Origin: Megasphaera_A sueciensis
Lineage (GTDB): Bacteria > Bacillota > Negativicutes > Veillonellales > Megasphaeraceae
Length of the DNA: 64,000 nt
NCBI RefSeq assembly: GCF_050219315.1
Contig: NZ_CP116939.1
Location: 2,840,221-2,904,220 of the forward strand
Direction: 5' to 3'
Shown: positions 15,141 through 22,568 of the stretch, one piece after another
Layout: the number at the start of each line of letters is the position of its first letter
Position numbering within the stretch: the first letter of the stretch is position 1
Translations under genes and position numbers: made by a program
The notes under the pieces: generated by a model
The model's database searches: none
What the model saw: only the letters and a program-made list of their open reading frames with translations
Told to the model about the DNA's origin: nothing

Positions 15141-15826
15141 TTTTTATCCGAGTACTTGCATCCGGCAGCAGCGGTAATTGCTATTATGTATCAGACGGCA
15201 AAACCGTCATCCTGCTGGACGCTGGGATTCCTTTCAAGAAGATCCAGGAGCGTTGCGGATTCCACACGAGCAGTATTGCAGCAGTATTGATCACACATCG
15301 GCATGGTGATCATGCCAAAGCGGTTCCGGAACTGCTGCGGCGCGGCATCAAAGTATTTAGCAATCACGATGTATGCGCATTGTTTCCAGAAATAAAGATA
15401 GCAAAAGCGGGTGTTCCATATGGCATTGGAACATTTGCATTCCGGGCGTTTGAATGTCAGCACGATGTGGAATGTTACGGGTATCTGATAGAATCACAAA
15501 TAACGGGAGAACGACTGCTGTATTTTACCGATACCGCATATATCAAATATAGATTTCATTCTATCAATTACATTATGGCCGAGGCAAATTACAGTTTTGA
15601 TGCCTTGGCCAACAATGCTAAAACCAGTAAATTACCGTACTTCGTGAGCGAACGGGTACTGCAGACGCATATGAGTATTGATACATTGCTGGCTTTCTTG
15701 CAAGCCAATGATTTACGCGGTGTAAAAGAAATTTATTTGTTGCATCTGAGCAATGCCAACAGTGACGCAGTGGATTTTAAGCGGCGTGTGGAGGAAGAAA
15801 CTGGCGCAGCTGTATATGTATTTTAA
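15137..15826 (+). CDS. MBL-fold metallo-hydrolase, probable recombination nuclease
   Basis: A 229-residue metallo-beta-lactamase-fold protein of the YycJ/PhnP-like type: start MIFIRVLASGSSGNCYYVSD, metal motif THRHGDHAK near residue 55, DAGIPFKK, and a C-terminal HLSNANSDAVDF segment. It starts at TTG in a four-base overlap with recT, so it is translationally coupled to it. The usual YqaJ-type exonuclease partner of RecT is absent here. I infer that this protein, with the SbcC-like ATPase, supplies the end-resection activity. Confidence 0.75.
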   Translation: MIFIRVLASGSSGNCYYVSDGKTVILLDAGIPFKKIQERCGFHTSSIAAVLITHRHGDHAKAVPELLRRGIKVFSNHDVCALFPEIKIAKAGVPYGIGTFAFRAFECQHDVECYGYLIESQITGERLLYFTDTAYIKYRFHSINYIMAEANYSFDALANNAKTSKLPYFVSERVLQTHMSIDTLLAFLQANDLRGVKEIYLLHLSNANSDAVDFKRRVEEETGAAVYVF

Positions 15827-15837
15827 AAGGAGAGAAC

Positions 15838-16068
15838 ATGAGCAAAAAGGTAAAACGAGAAAATTATCTATTAGCCAATTGTAGGGAATGCGGATCGGTA
15901 CCGAGTGTTGTAAAAAGTAAAATTACAAAGCAGTATTCCGCATACCAAGTAAAATGTCCTCAATGTGGGGTACATACTAAATTATGTAGTACGGCGGAAT
16001 GTGCTGTTAAATGTTGGAATATGGGTTCGGGAATAACGGGAGGTAATAATCATGGAACAGACGAGTAG
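15838..16068 (+). CDS. Lar-like zinc-ribbon protein
   Basis: A 76-residue protein with two cysteine pairs, CRECG and CPQCG, about 25 residues apart, and the ending ECAVKCWNMG that resembles the A-x-x-x-W-N tail of restriction-alleviation Lar proteins. Lar proteins modulate type I restriction enzymes. It has AAAGGAGAG upstream and overlaps the next gene by 17 bases. Lar is the best guess; a plain zinc-ribbon regulator is the alternative. Confidence 0.6.
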   Translation: MSKKVKRENYLLANCRECGSVPSVVKSKITKQYSAYQVKCPQCGVHTKLCSTAECAVKCWNMGSGITGGNNHGTDE

Positions 16069-16639
16069 TATGCAGATTAAAAAGGTCAAGTATAGTGAAA
16101 ATGCCGGAAAAATAAGCGTTGAATTTTCTAAGACAGCAGATGGACATACGGCAGAATATTCGGGTACATTCGATGAACAAGCCGAACCGGCTTTTTATAG
16201 CACACTCGATAAACTGCTTGATCCGGTACTTCAGATTTTAGCTTTTAATCCTAAAGAATTTGAGGATCGTATCCATCCATACGGCGTTACATACAAGTAC
16301 GGCAAAGATGGTACTATGTCGGCCATTATATCCAGTAAGTTAGATGTAAACGAAACACAGATTGCCATTAATACACCTATCCGGTCTTGTAAAACGGAGA
16401 ACACGGAAGAATCAGCATCTTATTTTAATGAGGATACGGTAAAGGTTCTGCAGACGCTGCAGCAGCTTACAGAAAATTATTTACAGGGTAAGCGGGCGCA
16501 AATGTCGCTATTTGAGGGGCAAAACGAACAGCCGGATGAAGAGCGAGATGAGGATCCGTTCCGCGACGATCCGAAAGGCAATATTGTGAATATTGGAAAA
16601 GTAACAGCGAATAATATGCAGTCACCAACGCAAGCATAG
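16052..16639 (+). CDS. Phage protein of unknown function
   Basis: A 195-residue soluble protein with an N-terminal beta-rich part (KVKYSENAGKISVEFSKTAD) and an acidic C-terminus (NEQPDEERDEDPFRDDP). It lies between recombination and replication genes, where ssDNA-binding or recombination accessory proteins often occur. No motif is recognised. Confidence 0.6.
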   Translation: MEQTSSMQIKKVKYSENAGKISVEFSKTADGHTAEYSGTFDEQAEPAFYSTLDKLLDPVLQILAFNPKEFEDRIHPYGVTYKYGKDGTMSAIISSKLDVNETQIAINTPIRSCKTENTEESASYFNEDTVKVLQTLQQLTENYLQGKRAQMSLFEGQNEQPDEERDEDPFRDDPKGNIVNIGKVTANNMQSPTQA

Positions 16640-16649
16640 GAGATAACCC

Positions 16650-17555
16650 ATGAAAAAGGGAATTGATTATTTCCCTTTGGATGTAGACTTCTTTGAAGAC
16701 GAGAAGATTCAGTTTGTTTCTGCCAGATTTGGAATTAAAGGTGAAGTATGTGCGATACGCCTGCTAACGCGGATTTATCGTAACGGGTACTTCGTAAAGT
16801 GGGATGAGGATTCATCATACTTATTCGCGAAAGTTGCGGGAAAAGAGTTTACCCCTGGCTTAGTAAATGAAGTTGTGAATGAATTGATCAAACGCGGTTT
16901 TTTCGATGAAACCCTTTTTGATTCGCTCGGAATCTTAACATCCCACGGCATACAGGAACGCTTCTTTAAAGCATGTGAGAGAAGGAAATCTGTTGAGGTC
17001 GATCAGCAATTGTTGTTGGTCGATCCGGCAGACTTTAAAAATCTAAAAATCGGCATGTCTTCTTTAAGTATGCATTTAAACGGGAAATGTAAACATGATG
17101 TTAACATTTTAGATAAAAATGTAGACATTTCTACAAAAAATGACAACATTTCATCACAAAGTAGAGTAAAGGAAAGTAAAGTAGATATACCTACTACTAC
17201 GGAATACGATGAAACATTTGCTGTTGTGGCCAAGAGCTATCAAGATAATATCCGACCTGTCATGAATGCGATTGAATCAGACAAGTTGATGGATTTGGTA
17301 GAAACCTATGGGAAGGATTCTTGTTTGAAGGCAATTGAACGAGCGGTGGTTCGCGGTAAACCAAATTTAAGTTACATTGCCGGTATCCTGAATTCTTGGC
17401 AGCAGCACGGATATGATGAAGAAGGAGATGCATTACATGGCAGAACTGGAACCAATAGCAAACACATGCACCAAATTTCAAGAAAAAATGGTGGCATTAC
17501 ATCTACAGCCAAGTCAGCCGCCATTGACTGGTCCAAAGAACCTGACACGTTGTAA
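16650..17555 (+). CDS. DnaD-like replication initiator (DUF4373 N-terminus)
   Basis: A 301-residue phage replication protein. The N-terminus (KKGIDYFPLDVDFFEDEKIQ) matches the Lin1244/Lin1753 (DUF4373) winged-helix domain common in Firmicute phages; a DnaD-like helical region follows (about residues 200-260, ending YIAGILNSWQQHGY). DnaD proteins load the helicase with a DnaC/DnaI-type loader, and the next gene is such a loader. The last 119 bases overlap that gene in another frame. Confidence 0.8.
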   Translation: MKKGIDYFPLDVDFFEDEKIQFVSARFGIKGEVCAIRLLTRIYRNGYFVKWDEDSSYLFAKVAGKEFTPGLVNEVVNELIKRGFFDETLFDSLGILTSHGIQERFFKACERRKSVEVDQQLLLVDPADFKNLKIGMSSLSMHLNGKCKHDVNILDKNVDISTKNDNISSQSRVKESKVDIPTTTEYDETFAVVAKSYQDNIRPVMNAIESDKLMDLVETYGKDSCLKAIERAVVRGKPNLSYIAGILNSWQQHGYDEEGDALHGRTGTNSKHMHQISRKNGGITSTAKSAAIDWSKEPDTL

Positions 17556-18159
17556 AGACGACTATCATAAAAAACTTGTTGCCCATGGGATTGAACGGCG
17601 GTATTGGAACTGTACATTCGATCAGTTACGTACCTATCCAACCGAATTAAGTAATGCTATTCAGCGATGTAAGAATTATGCGGATAAATTTGAAACGTAC
17701 AAACGACGTGGCATCGGGTTATTAATGAAAGGACCTGTCGGAACAATGAAGACAACGCTGGCTGTAGCTATCCTGCAGGAAACGATCCAACATTATGGCG
17801 GCGGTTATTTTATCAGTATGGCATCGCTGCTGGATAAGATGCTGACCATGGGTAAGAAAGGATCACCGGAAGATCTGCTGAACTTTGAAAGCCGGATCCG
17901 AAATACGCCATTATTATTGTTAGACGACTTAGGCACGGAGTATCAGAACAATTGGGTAATTACGAAGGTAGATGCGATTATCAGCGAACGGTATAACCGG
18001 ATGCTGCCGATTATTATTACCACAAATTTAAATGCCGACGGCTTAATGGGACAGTATCAAGAACGAATTTATGACAGGCTGAAAAGTACATCCTTAGTAT
18101 TGAACTTTAATGGGGTGAGTCAACGGCAAGGTCCTAAATGGGAGGATGATAAAGAATGA
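17437..18159 (+). CDS. DnaC/IstB-like helicase-loader ATPase
   Basis: A 240-residue AAA+ ATPase. Walker A is GPVGTMKTTLA (about residue 99) and Walker B LLLLDDLGTEY, followed by the IstB/DnaC signature TTNLNADGL. It probably loads the host DnaB helicase at the phage origin, together with the DnaD-like protein. ATG 17437 is chosen because AAGGAG lies about ten bases upstream; it overlaps the upstream gene by 119 bases. Confidence 0.85.
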   Translation: MAELEPIANTCTKFQEKMVALHLQPSQPPLTGPKNLTRCKDDYHKKLVAHGIERRYWNCTFDQLRTYPTELSNAIQRCKNYADKFETYKRRGIGLLMKGPVGTMKTTLAVAILQETIQHYGGGYFISMASLLDKMLTMGKKGSPEDLLNFESRIRNTPLLLLDDLGTEYQNNWVITKVDAIISERYNRMLPIIITTNLNADGLMGQYQERIYDRLKSTSLVLNFNGVSQRQGPKWEDDKE

Positions 18160-18383
18160 AAGATGAATATGGGTTCGAAAAAACAAGAATAGACGGGGCA
18201 AAAATTATATCAGTAATTTGTATTGAATCAGCACAGGGGGATGGAACAGAAAAAAATCCCACCAAGCGGGTAGAAGAATTCTACTCTCTTAGTGGGGTTA
18301 AAATTGGAGAATTAAATGGTTCTCAATGTTTATCTATCATTGATAATGCTTTATCTGCTTCTTTTCCTGATAAAATTAAATGA
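18156..18383 (+). CDS. Small phage protein, unknown
   Basis: A 75-residue protein coupled to the loader gene (four-base overlap). It contains KRVEEFYSLSGVKIGEL, which looks like a small beta-rich fold. Its last 61 bases overlap the end of the leftward DUF4145 gene. Function not recognised. Confidence 0.5.
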   Translation: MKDEYGFEKTRIDGAKIISVICIESAQGDGTEKNPTKRVEEFYSLSGVKIGELNGSQCLSIIDNALSASFPDKIK

Positions 18384-19039
18384 CATAATGAGAGAATAAA
18401 ACCTTTCATGTCTTCCACATTATAATCTGGATGTTTTTTTATTTCATGTGTTTCATCATTGCCAATCCAAGAAGCAGCTTTAGCAAGAGCTTCAATCTTT
18501 GGATCTTTTATTCGAGCAATGGATTGACTTAATGTTTCTGATAAAATAGTTTCTTTATCATCAGGGAATATTTCAGGGACATAAGATTTAACTAATTTTT
18601 CTAAAGCTCTACGGTAAGCGATACCTGTTATTTTATTTAAACCTAATGTTTCTGCTCTGGCAGCTTGTGAGTAAATTTCGTAAAAATCAAGATAATAATC
18701 TTTCATTCCCTCTGGTATAGGAATTTTAGTAAAGTCATTTGGTTCTATTCTTTTTAAGTTAGAAATGCATCTGGCAGTACTTACCACAGTTGCTTCTGAT
18801 AGTATTTTAATTTCATATAAAGCAAAAAATAAATTATCACAATGTGTACATTGTAATAAAATTCCAATTTGTTTTTCATTTTGAACATTTCGAATATGTA
18901 GAGGTGTAGAGTATTCTATCATATCAGGGGCTATTCCATATCCACATATTGGACAAGTATTAGGAAGTTTAAAGTTTACGATACTCTTTGTTTGATTACC
19001 ATTTCCTGTTGGAACTAAACAGTCAATTTTTGTATCCAT
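18323..19039 (-). CDS. Leftward plug-in unit 4: DUF4145 protein with zinc-ribbon start
   Basis: A 238-residue protein. Residues about 28-75 hold two cysteine pairs (CPICG and CTHC) suggesting a zinc ribbon; the C-terminal half has the DUF4145 pattern, YRRALEKLVKSYVPEI and WIGNDETHEIK. DUF4145 domains occur in phage accessory and restriction-associated proteins and resemble HEPN-like helical bundles; no RxxxxH active site is clear here. It is transcribed against the early operon from its own module (19043-19072) and ends inside the preceding gene. Probable lysogenic accessory gene. Confidence 0.7.
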   Translation of the reverse strand: MDTKIDCLVPTGNGNQTKSIVNFKLPNTCPICGYGIAPDMIEYSTPLHIRNVQNEKQIGILLQCTHCDNLFFALYEIKILSEATVVSTARCISNLKRIEPNDFTKIPIPEGMKDYYLDFYEIYSQAARAETLGLNKITGIAYRRALEKLVKSYVPEIFPDDKETILSETLSQSIARIKDPKIEALAKAASWIGNDETHEIKKHPDYNVEDMKGFILSLCHLILSGKEADKALSMIDKH

Positions 19040-19042
19040 TTA

Positions 19043-19072
19043 TGATTCATCTCCTTTAGGATGATTATATCA
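19043..19072 (-). promoter_or_regulatory. Module S4: extended -10/palindrome/ribosome-binding site for the DUF4145 gene
   Basis: TGATATAAT read leftward (19064-19072) overlaps an imperfect palindrome around CATCTCCTTTAGGATG, again placing AAAGGAG at the presumed transcript start. It lies 9 kb from S1-S3 but is nearly the same sequence. Confidence 0.6.
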
Positions 19073-19088
19073 CAGAAAGGATGGTTTT

Positions 19089-19568
19089 ATGAGTTGTTAT
19101 ATCAATGACAAGACCGGCGCGATGCGTATTACCGTCTATGGTGAGCCATTTGCTCAAGAGCGGCCACGTTTTTCTGTATTTGGTGGACATGTTCATGCTT
19201 ACGATCCTAAAAAATCAAAAGACTATAAAAATACCATTTGTGCTGAAACAGTACAACTCATGTACATGGCCAAGCAAAAGGGGTATACGTTGCCGTTAGA
19301 CTGTCCGTTACAGTTTGCCCTATATATTTACCGGAGTATTCCTAAGTCGTTTTCTAAGGCCAAACAGCGGGCAGCACGGGAGCATCGGTTATACCCATCC
19401 ACTAAACCGGATACCGATAACTATATCAAGGTGGTATTGGATGGTATGGGATTTCAAAAGTCAAAGATATTATTTACTGACGATAGCCGAATTGTGTCTA
19501 TTCGAGCAGTTAAATTATATGATGATCAACCACGGATAGAGGCTTGGCTGAAACCGGTGGAACAATAG
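19089..19568 (+). CDS. rusA: RusA-family Holliday junction resolvase
   Basis: A 159-residue endonuclease. RITVYGEPFAQERPRF is the family start, and KPDTDNYIKVVLDGM carries the conserved aspartates of the active site, followed by DDSRIVSI. It resolves branched replication/recombination intermediates before packaging. ATG is preceded by AAAGGATGG. It follows a leftward plug-in unit and precedes the late regulator. Confidence 0.88.
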   Translation: MSCYINDKTGAMRITVYGEPFAQERPRFSVFGGHVHAYDPKKSKDYKNTICAETVQLMYMAKQKGYTLPLDCPLQFALYIYRSIPKSFSKAKQRAAREHRLYPSTKPDTDNYIKVVLDGMGFQKSKILFTDDSRIVSIRAVKLYDDQPRIEAWLKPVEQ

Positions 19569-19592
19569 CATTATCATGAAAGGAGATAAAGA

Positions 19593-20078
19593 ATGAAACA
19601 GGAGAATATTGCTTCCGTTAAATATTATCTGCAGCATTATCAGGAGATTACAACGTATATTGCCAATGTAAAAGGCGATATTGTTGACTATGAAGCTAAA
19701 CTTCCGTTGAATGCTGCACCTAAGGTGTCCTCGTTATCTCCTGCACCGTGTGGCAGTAATACCAACGTAAGCCAGGAAGAAAGAATTTTCATAGAAAAAG
19801 AAGCTATCCCAGATAAAATTGCTGCGCTTCGTGCAGAACTTGACGAAAAGGAACCCATCATAAATCGGTTAAACAGATCATTGGAAGCATTGACAGAATC
19901 AGACCGTATGATTGTTTGCAACAAATATATAAAAGAAATGTCATGGAAAATGACGGCTGCCTGTGTGAATTGCTCAGAAGGGTACTGTCGTAAGCGCAGT
20001 GAAAAGGTATTAGAGATATTGGACGAGATGATATTTGGTCCAGGCGATATTCCAGTGCAGATGAATTTGAAGATTTGA
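19593..20078 (+). CDS. ArpU/RinA-like late transcription regulator
   Basis: A 161-residue protein with a coiled-coil-like centre and a C-terminal sigma-region-4-like helix-turn-helix (LTESDRMIVCNKYIKEMSWK, MTAACVNCSEGYCRKRSEK). This is the pattern of ArpU/RinA-type activators of phage late genes, and its position just before the packaging genes fits. It has AAAGGAG upstream. Confidence 0.7.
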   Translation: MKQENIASVKYYLQHYQEITTYIANVKGDIVDYEAKLPLNAAPKVSSLSPAPCGSNTNVSQEERIFIEKEAIPDKIAALRAELDEKEPIINRLNRSLEALTESDRMIVCNKYIKEMSWKMTAACVNCSEGYCRKRSEKVLEILDEMIFGPGDIPVQMNLKI

Positions 20079-20157
20079 ATTTGTTGTGGTTTATGATATT
20101 ATCATATTAAAGAAAAAATCTATTTATATATTTTATAAGAAAAGGTGATAACTGTTT

Positions 20158-20760
20158 ATGGAAATTAGAGATTTGTTGGGAGTTATAGGCATAATAGTTG
20201 GTAGTTGTGTTACATACAAATTTCAATTGTCTTTGCAAAGGAAAAAAGATGAAGAGCAGAGTAAGGGAAATGCTATTATGTTACAAATTTTTTTATATCA
20301 AATTATTTTAAATTGCGCAACTTTACTAGATAAATATTGTGTGGAGAAAAATCAATATATGGAAAAAATTAAAATAAATGAATTTAGTAAGTTGCCACTA
20401 GAAAATAAATTTCCTAATATTGAAGTTAATGATATAAAAGAATTTTTAGGTGGGTTGGATAAAAGTATTTTGGTTCAGACTATAGAATTATTAGTATGTA
20501 TAAATTCCTTAAGAAAGAATCATGGAAAAAGAAATTTAAATGATTTATCAACTAAAGCTGATGGAGATATAGAGATAACAACATCATCTTATGATTTTAA
20601 AAACTATATAAAAGATATGGATCAGATTATGCAAAAAAGTATGAGAATTATAAAAGAAATTACCATTACATATAATACTATTAAATCTTTTAATGATATA
20701 GAAAAATATGTAGCTGATATTCATTGCATTATGTCAGGGTTTGTCAAGTTAAGTGTGTAA
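20158..20760 (+). CDS. Membrane-anchored accessory protein, C-terminus altered by IS insertion
   Basis: A 200-residue protein with one N-terminal helix (LLGVIGIIVGSCVTYKF) and a charged helical cytoplasmic body; no family recognised. Codons are more AT-rich than in the phage core. IS copy 1 is inserted at 20737, inside the last codons: removing the IS and one target copy gives ATG-TCA-GGA-TAG, so the original protein ended in MSG (194 residues). The present one reads seven codons into the IS end and stops there. Function is probably unaffected. It is a candidate superinfection-exclusion or other lysogenic conversion gene by its position between late regulator and packaging genes. Confidence 0.6.
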   Translation: MEIRDLLGVIGIIVGSCVTYKFQLSLQRKKDEEQSKGNAIMLQIFLYQIILNCATLLDKYCVEKNQYMEKIKINEFSKLPLENKFPNIEVNDIKEFLGGLDKSILVQTIELLVCINSLRKNHGKRNLNDLSTKADGDIEITTSSYDFKNYIKDMDQIMQKSMRIIKEITITYNTIKSFNDIEKYVADIHCIMSGFVKLSV

Positions 20761-22177
20761 GTTTTTTTAGGTATCATAAAAGAAGATGCGTTACCAGTGA
20801 TTGCTGGCTTTAAAATTTCTCGTATTTCAGGATACGAGCTTGCAGCTTATCATCCATAGCCAACTGGTTTCTGACCATCGCCCAGTTCTGGATATGATGC
20901 CCTTCCCACTTGGCATAGAGTTCCTTTACCCTGAGATAGAGAACCTTGAAGACAGATTCCTCGCTGGAGAACGAGCCCTTCTTGGTGACTTTTCGGAAGC
21001 TGGAATTCACGCTCTCTATCGCATTGGTGGTATACATCACCTTCCTTACGGCACTGCCATAGTTGAATAGTTGCTGGACATGCTGCCAGTTCCGCTTCCA
21101 TGTTTCTACCGCACCGGGGTACTGGCTCCAGGCCTGCTTGAACCGCTCGAATTCGGCCTCAGCACTCTTCAGGTTCACGGCTCCATAGACCTTCCTGAGC
21201 TGGGTCGTGTAGGCCTTGTAATCCTTGGATGGGATGTACTTGATGGAGTTGCGGATCAGATGGACGATGCAGCGCTGCACGACCACCTGGGGGAAGATGG
21301 ACTTTGCTCCCTCTTCCAAACCGGAGACACCATCCATGCAGATGAATCCGACATCTTCAACGCCACGGGCCTTCAGCTCATCGAATATCTGCATCCAGTT
21401 ATGTTTGCCCTCCGTCTCGTTCATCCAAAGGCCCAGGACATCCTTCGAGCCATTGATGTCATAGCCGAGGATGACGTAGACAGCGTGGTTCTTGGTCTCA
21501 TAATCCTTGCGTACAGAGACGTACAGGCAGTCTACGAACAAGAAGGGGTAGAAGGGGTTCAGAGGACGTGTCTGCCAATGCTGGACTTCGTCCATCACTC
21601 GGTCTGTGATGTTCGAGATGCTCTCTGCGGACAGCTCGAATCCATAGATGTCATCAATCGTCTTGGCAATATCCCGCTGGCTCATGCCGCGTGCATACAT
21701 GGCCAGTACCTTGCTCTCGATCCCTGTGACATCCTTGGTGCGTTTGGGGACTACCTGGGGCTCGAAGGTAGATTCGCGGTCCCGTGGGACGCGGATGGGG
21801 ACCTCGCCGACCGAAGTCTGGATGGTTTTCTCCGTATAGCCATTCCGACGGTTGGAGGTTTCCTTCTTGCTATGATCATTGGAGCTATACCCGAGATGGT
21901 TATCTATCTCGCCCTGCAGCATAGCTTCGAAGATAGGACCGAACACGTCCTTCAGCGCTATCTGCATGTCTTCCTGCGTCTTCGGCTGGTATTGTTCCAT
22001 GATGAGCTTGGCGATTGCCTGGCCTTTCTCACTCGGGTTTCTACGTTTCTTCATCAGTGCTGTACTCAATTCCTTTCAACCTGCTTTCTGATAGTGTACC
22101 GCACCTCGACAAAAAAATGAAGTGCGTAAGTTAGTAAATTGGTTACCGGTAACTTACACACTTCATTTTACACTCCC
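20737..22177. mobile_element. IS256-family element, copy 1 (1441 bp)
   Basis: The ends are 25-bp imperfect inverted repeats starting GGG and sharing AAGTGTGTAAG. It is flanked by an exact 8-bp target duplication, TTATGTCA, at 20729-20736 and 22178-22185. It carries one transposase on the minus strand. An identical-looking copy in opposite orientation lies at 22461-23901. Confidence 0.95.
20810..22069 (-). CDS. IS256-family (mutator-type) transposase, copy 1
   Basis: A 419-residue DDE transposase of the IS256 family. Visible signatures are FLFVDCLYVSVR (first catalytic D), ICMDGVSGLEEG (second D) and NAIESVNSSFRK with the E region; RVPRDRESTFEPQ is the usual N-terminal segment. It starts at TTG behind GAAAGGA. 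It catalyses copy-out of the 1441-bp element. Large open frames on the other strand (up to 349 codons) are artefacts of its codon use. Confidence 0.95.
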   Translation of the reverse strand: MSTALMKKRRNPSEKGQAIAKLIMEQYQPKTQEDMQIALKDVFGPIFEAMLQGEIDNHLGYSSNDHSKKETSNRRNGYTEKTIQTSVGEVPIRVPRDRESTFEPQVVPKRTKDVTGIESKVLAMYARGMSQRDIAKTIDDIYGFELSAESISNITDRVMDEVQHWQTRPLNPFYPFLFVDCLYVSVRKDYETKNHAVYVILGYDINGSKDVLGLWMNETEGKHNWMQIFDELKARGVEDVGFICMDGVSGLEEGAKSIFPQVVVQRCIVHLIRNSIKYIPSKDYKAYTTQLRKVYGAVNLKSAEAEFERFKQAWSQYPGAVETWKRNWQHVQQLFNYGSAVRKVMYTTNAIESVNSSFRKVTKKGSFSSEESVFKVLYLRVKELYAKWEGHHIQNWAMVRNQLAMDDKLQARILKYEKF

Positions 22178-22225
22178 TTATGTCAGGATAGATAAAATAT
22201 ATTTTATTGTGGATAACTTTTTTAT

Positions 22226-22282
22226 TGTAGCAGATTTATAGCAGAATTGTAGCAGGTTTGGACAAGAAATGTGTGGTATAAT
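22226..22282 (+). promoter_or_regulatory. Three phased 8-bp repeats and an extended -10 upstream of the YfbU-family gene
   Basis: TGTAGCAG (22226), TATAGCAG (22237) and TGTAGCAG (22248) repeat every 11 bp, followed by TGGTATAAT (22274-22282), an extended -10 without a clear -35. Phased sites upstream of a -35-less promoter suggest activator binding, though integrase-type repeats of an older element are also possible. The rest of 22178-22391 between the IS copies shows no gene. Confidence 0.45.
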
Positions 22283-22473
22283 GACATTATAGAAAAATAG
22301 GTGCAGAAGACTAAGACTCCCTACTTGAGTGAAGTTAAATGTTGATAATTAAAAATTTATTTTATAATATATTAGCTAATAAGGAGGAGTAATGATGACA
22401 ATTTCAGAAAAAATTAATCTTTGTATGGTATGTGATATTTATGAAAAATTAGATATTAAAGGGAGTGTAAAAT

Positions 22474-22527
22474 GAAGTGTGTAAGTTACCGGTAACCAAT
22501 TTACTAACTTACGCACTTCATTTTTTT
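22474..22527 (+). terminator. Terminator inside the IS end, upstream of the transposase (copy 2)
   Basis: GAAGTGTGTAAGTTA pairs with TAACTTACGCACTTC (one G-T), followed by seven T. It lies between the IS edge and the transposase start and would stop outside transcription entering the element, a known way by which IS elements avoid impinging transcription. Copy 1 has the same structure near 22111-22164 on the other strand. Confidence 0.6.
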
Positions 22528-22568
22528 GTCGAGGTGCGGTACACTATCAGAAAGCAGGTTGAAAGGAA

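Noticed and set aside
21071..22120. 349-codon open frame opposite the IS transposase (and its twin at 22518-23567)
   Set aside because: It is fully antisense to a well-supported transposase, lacks a recognisable fold and arises from that gene's codon use.
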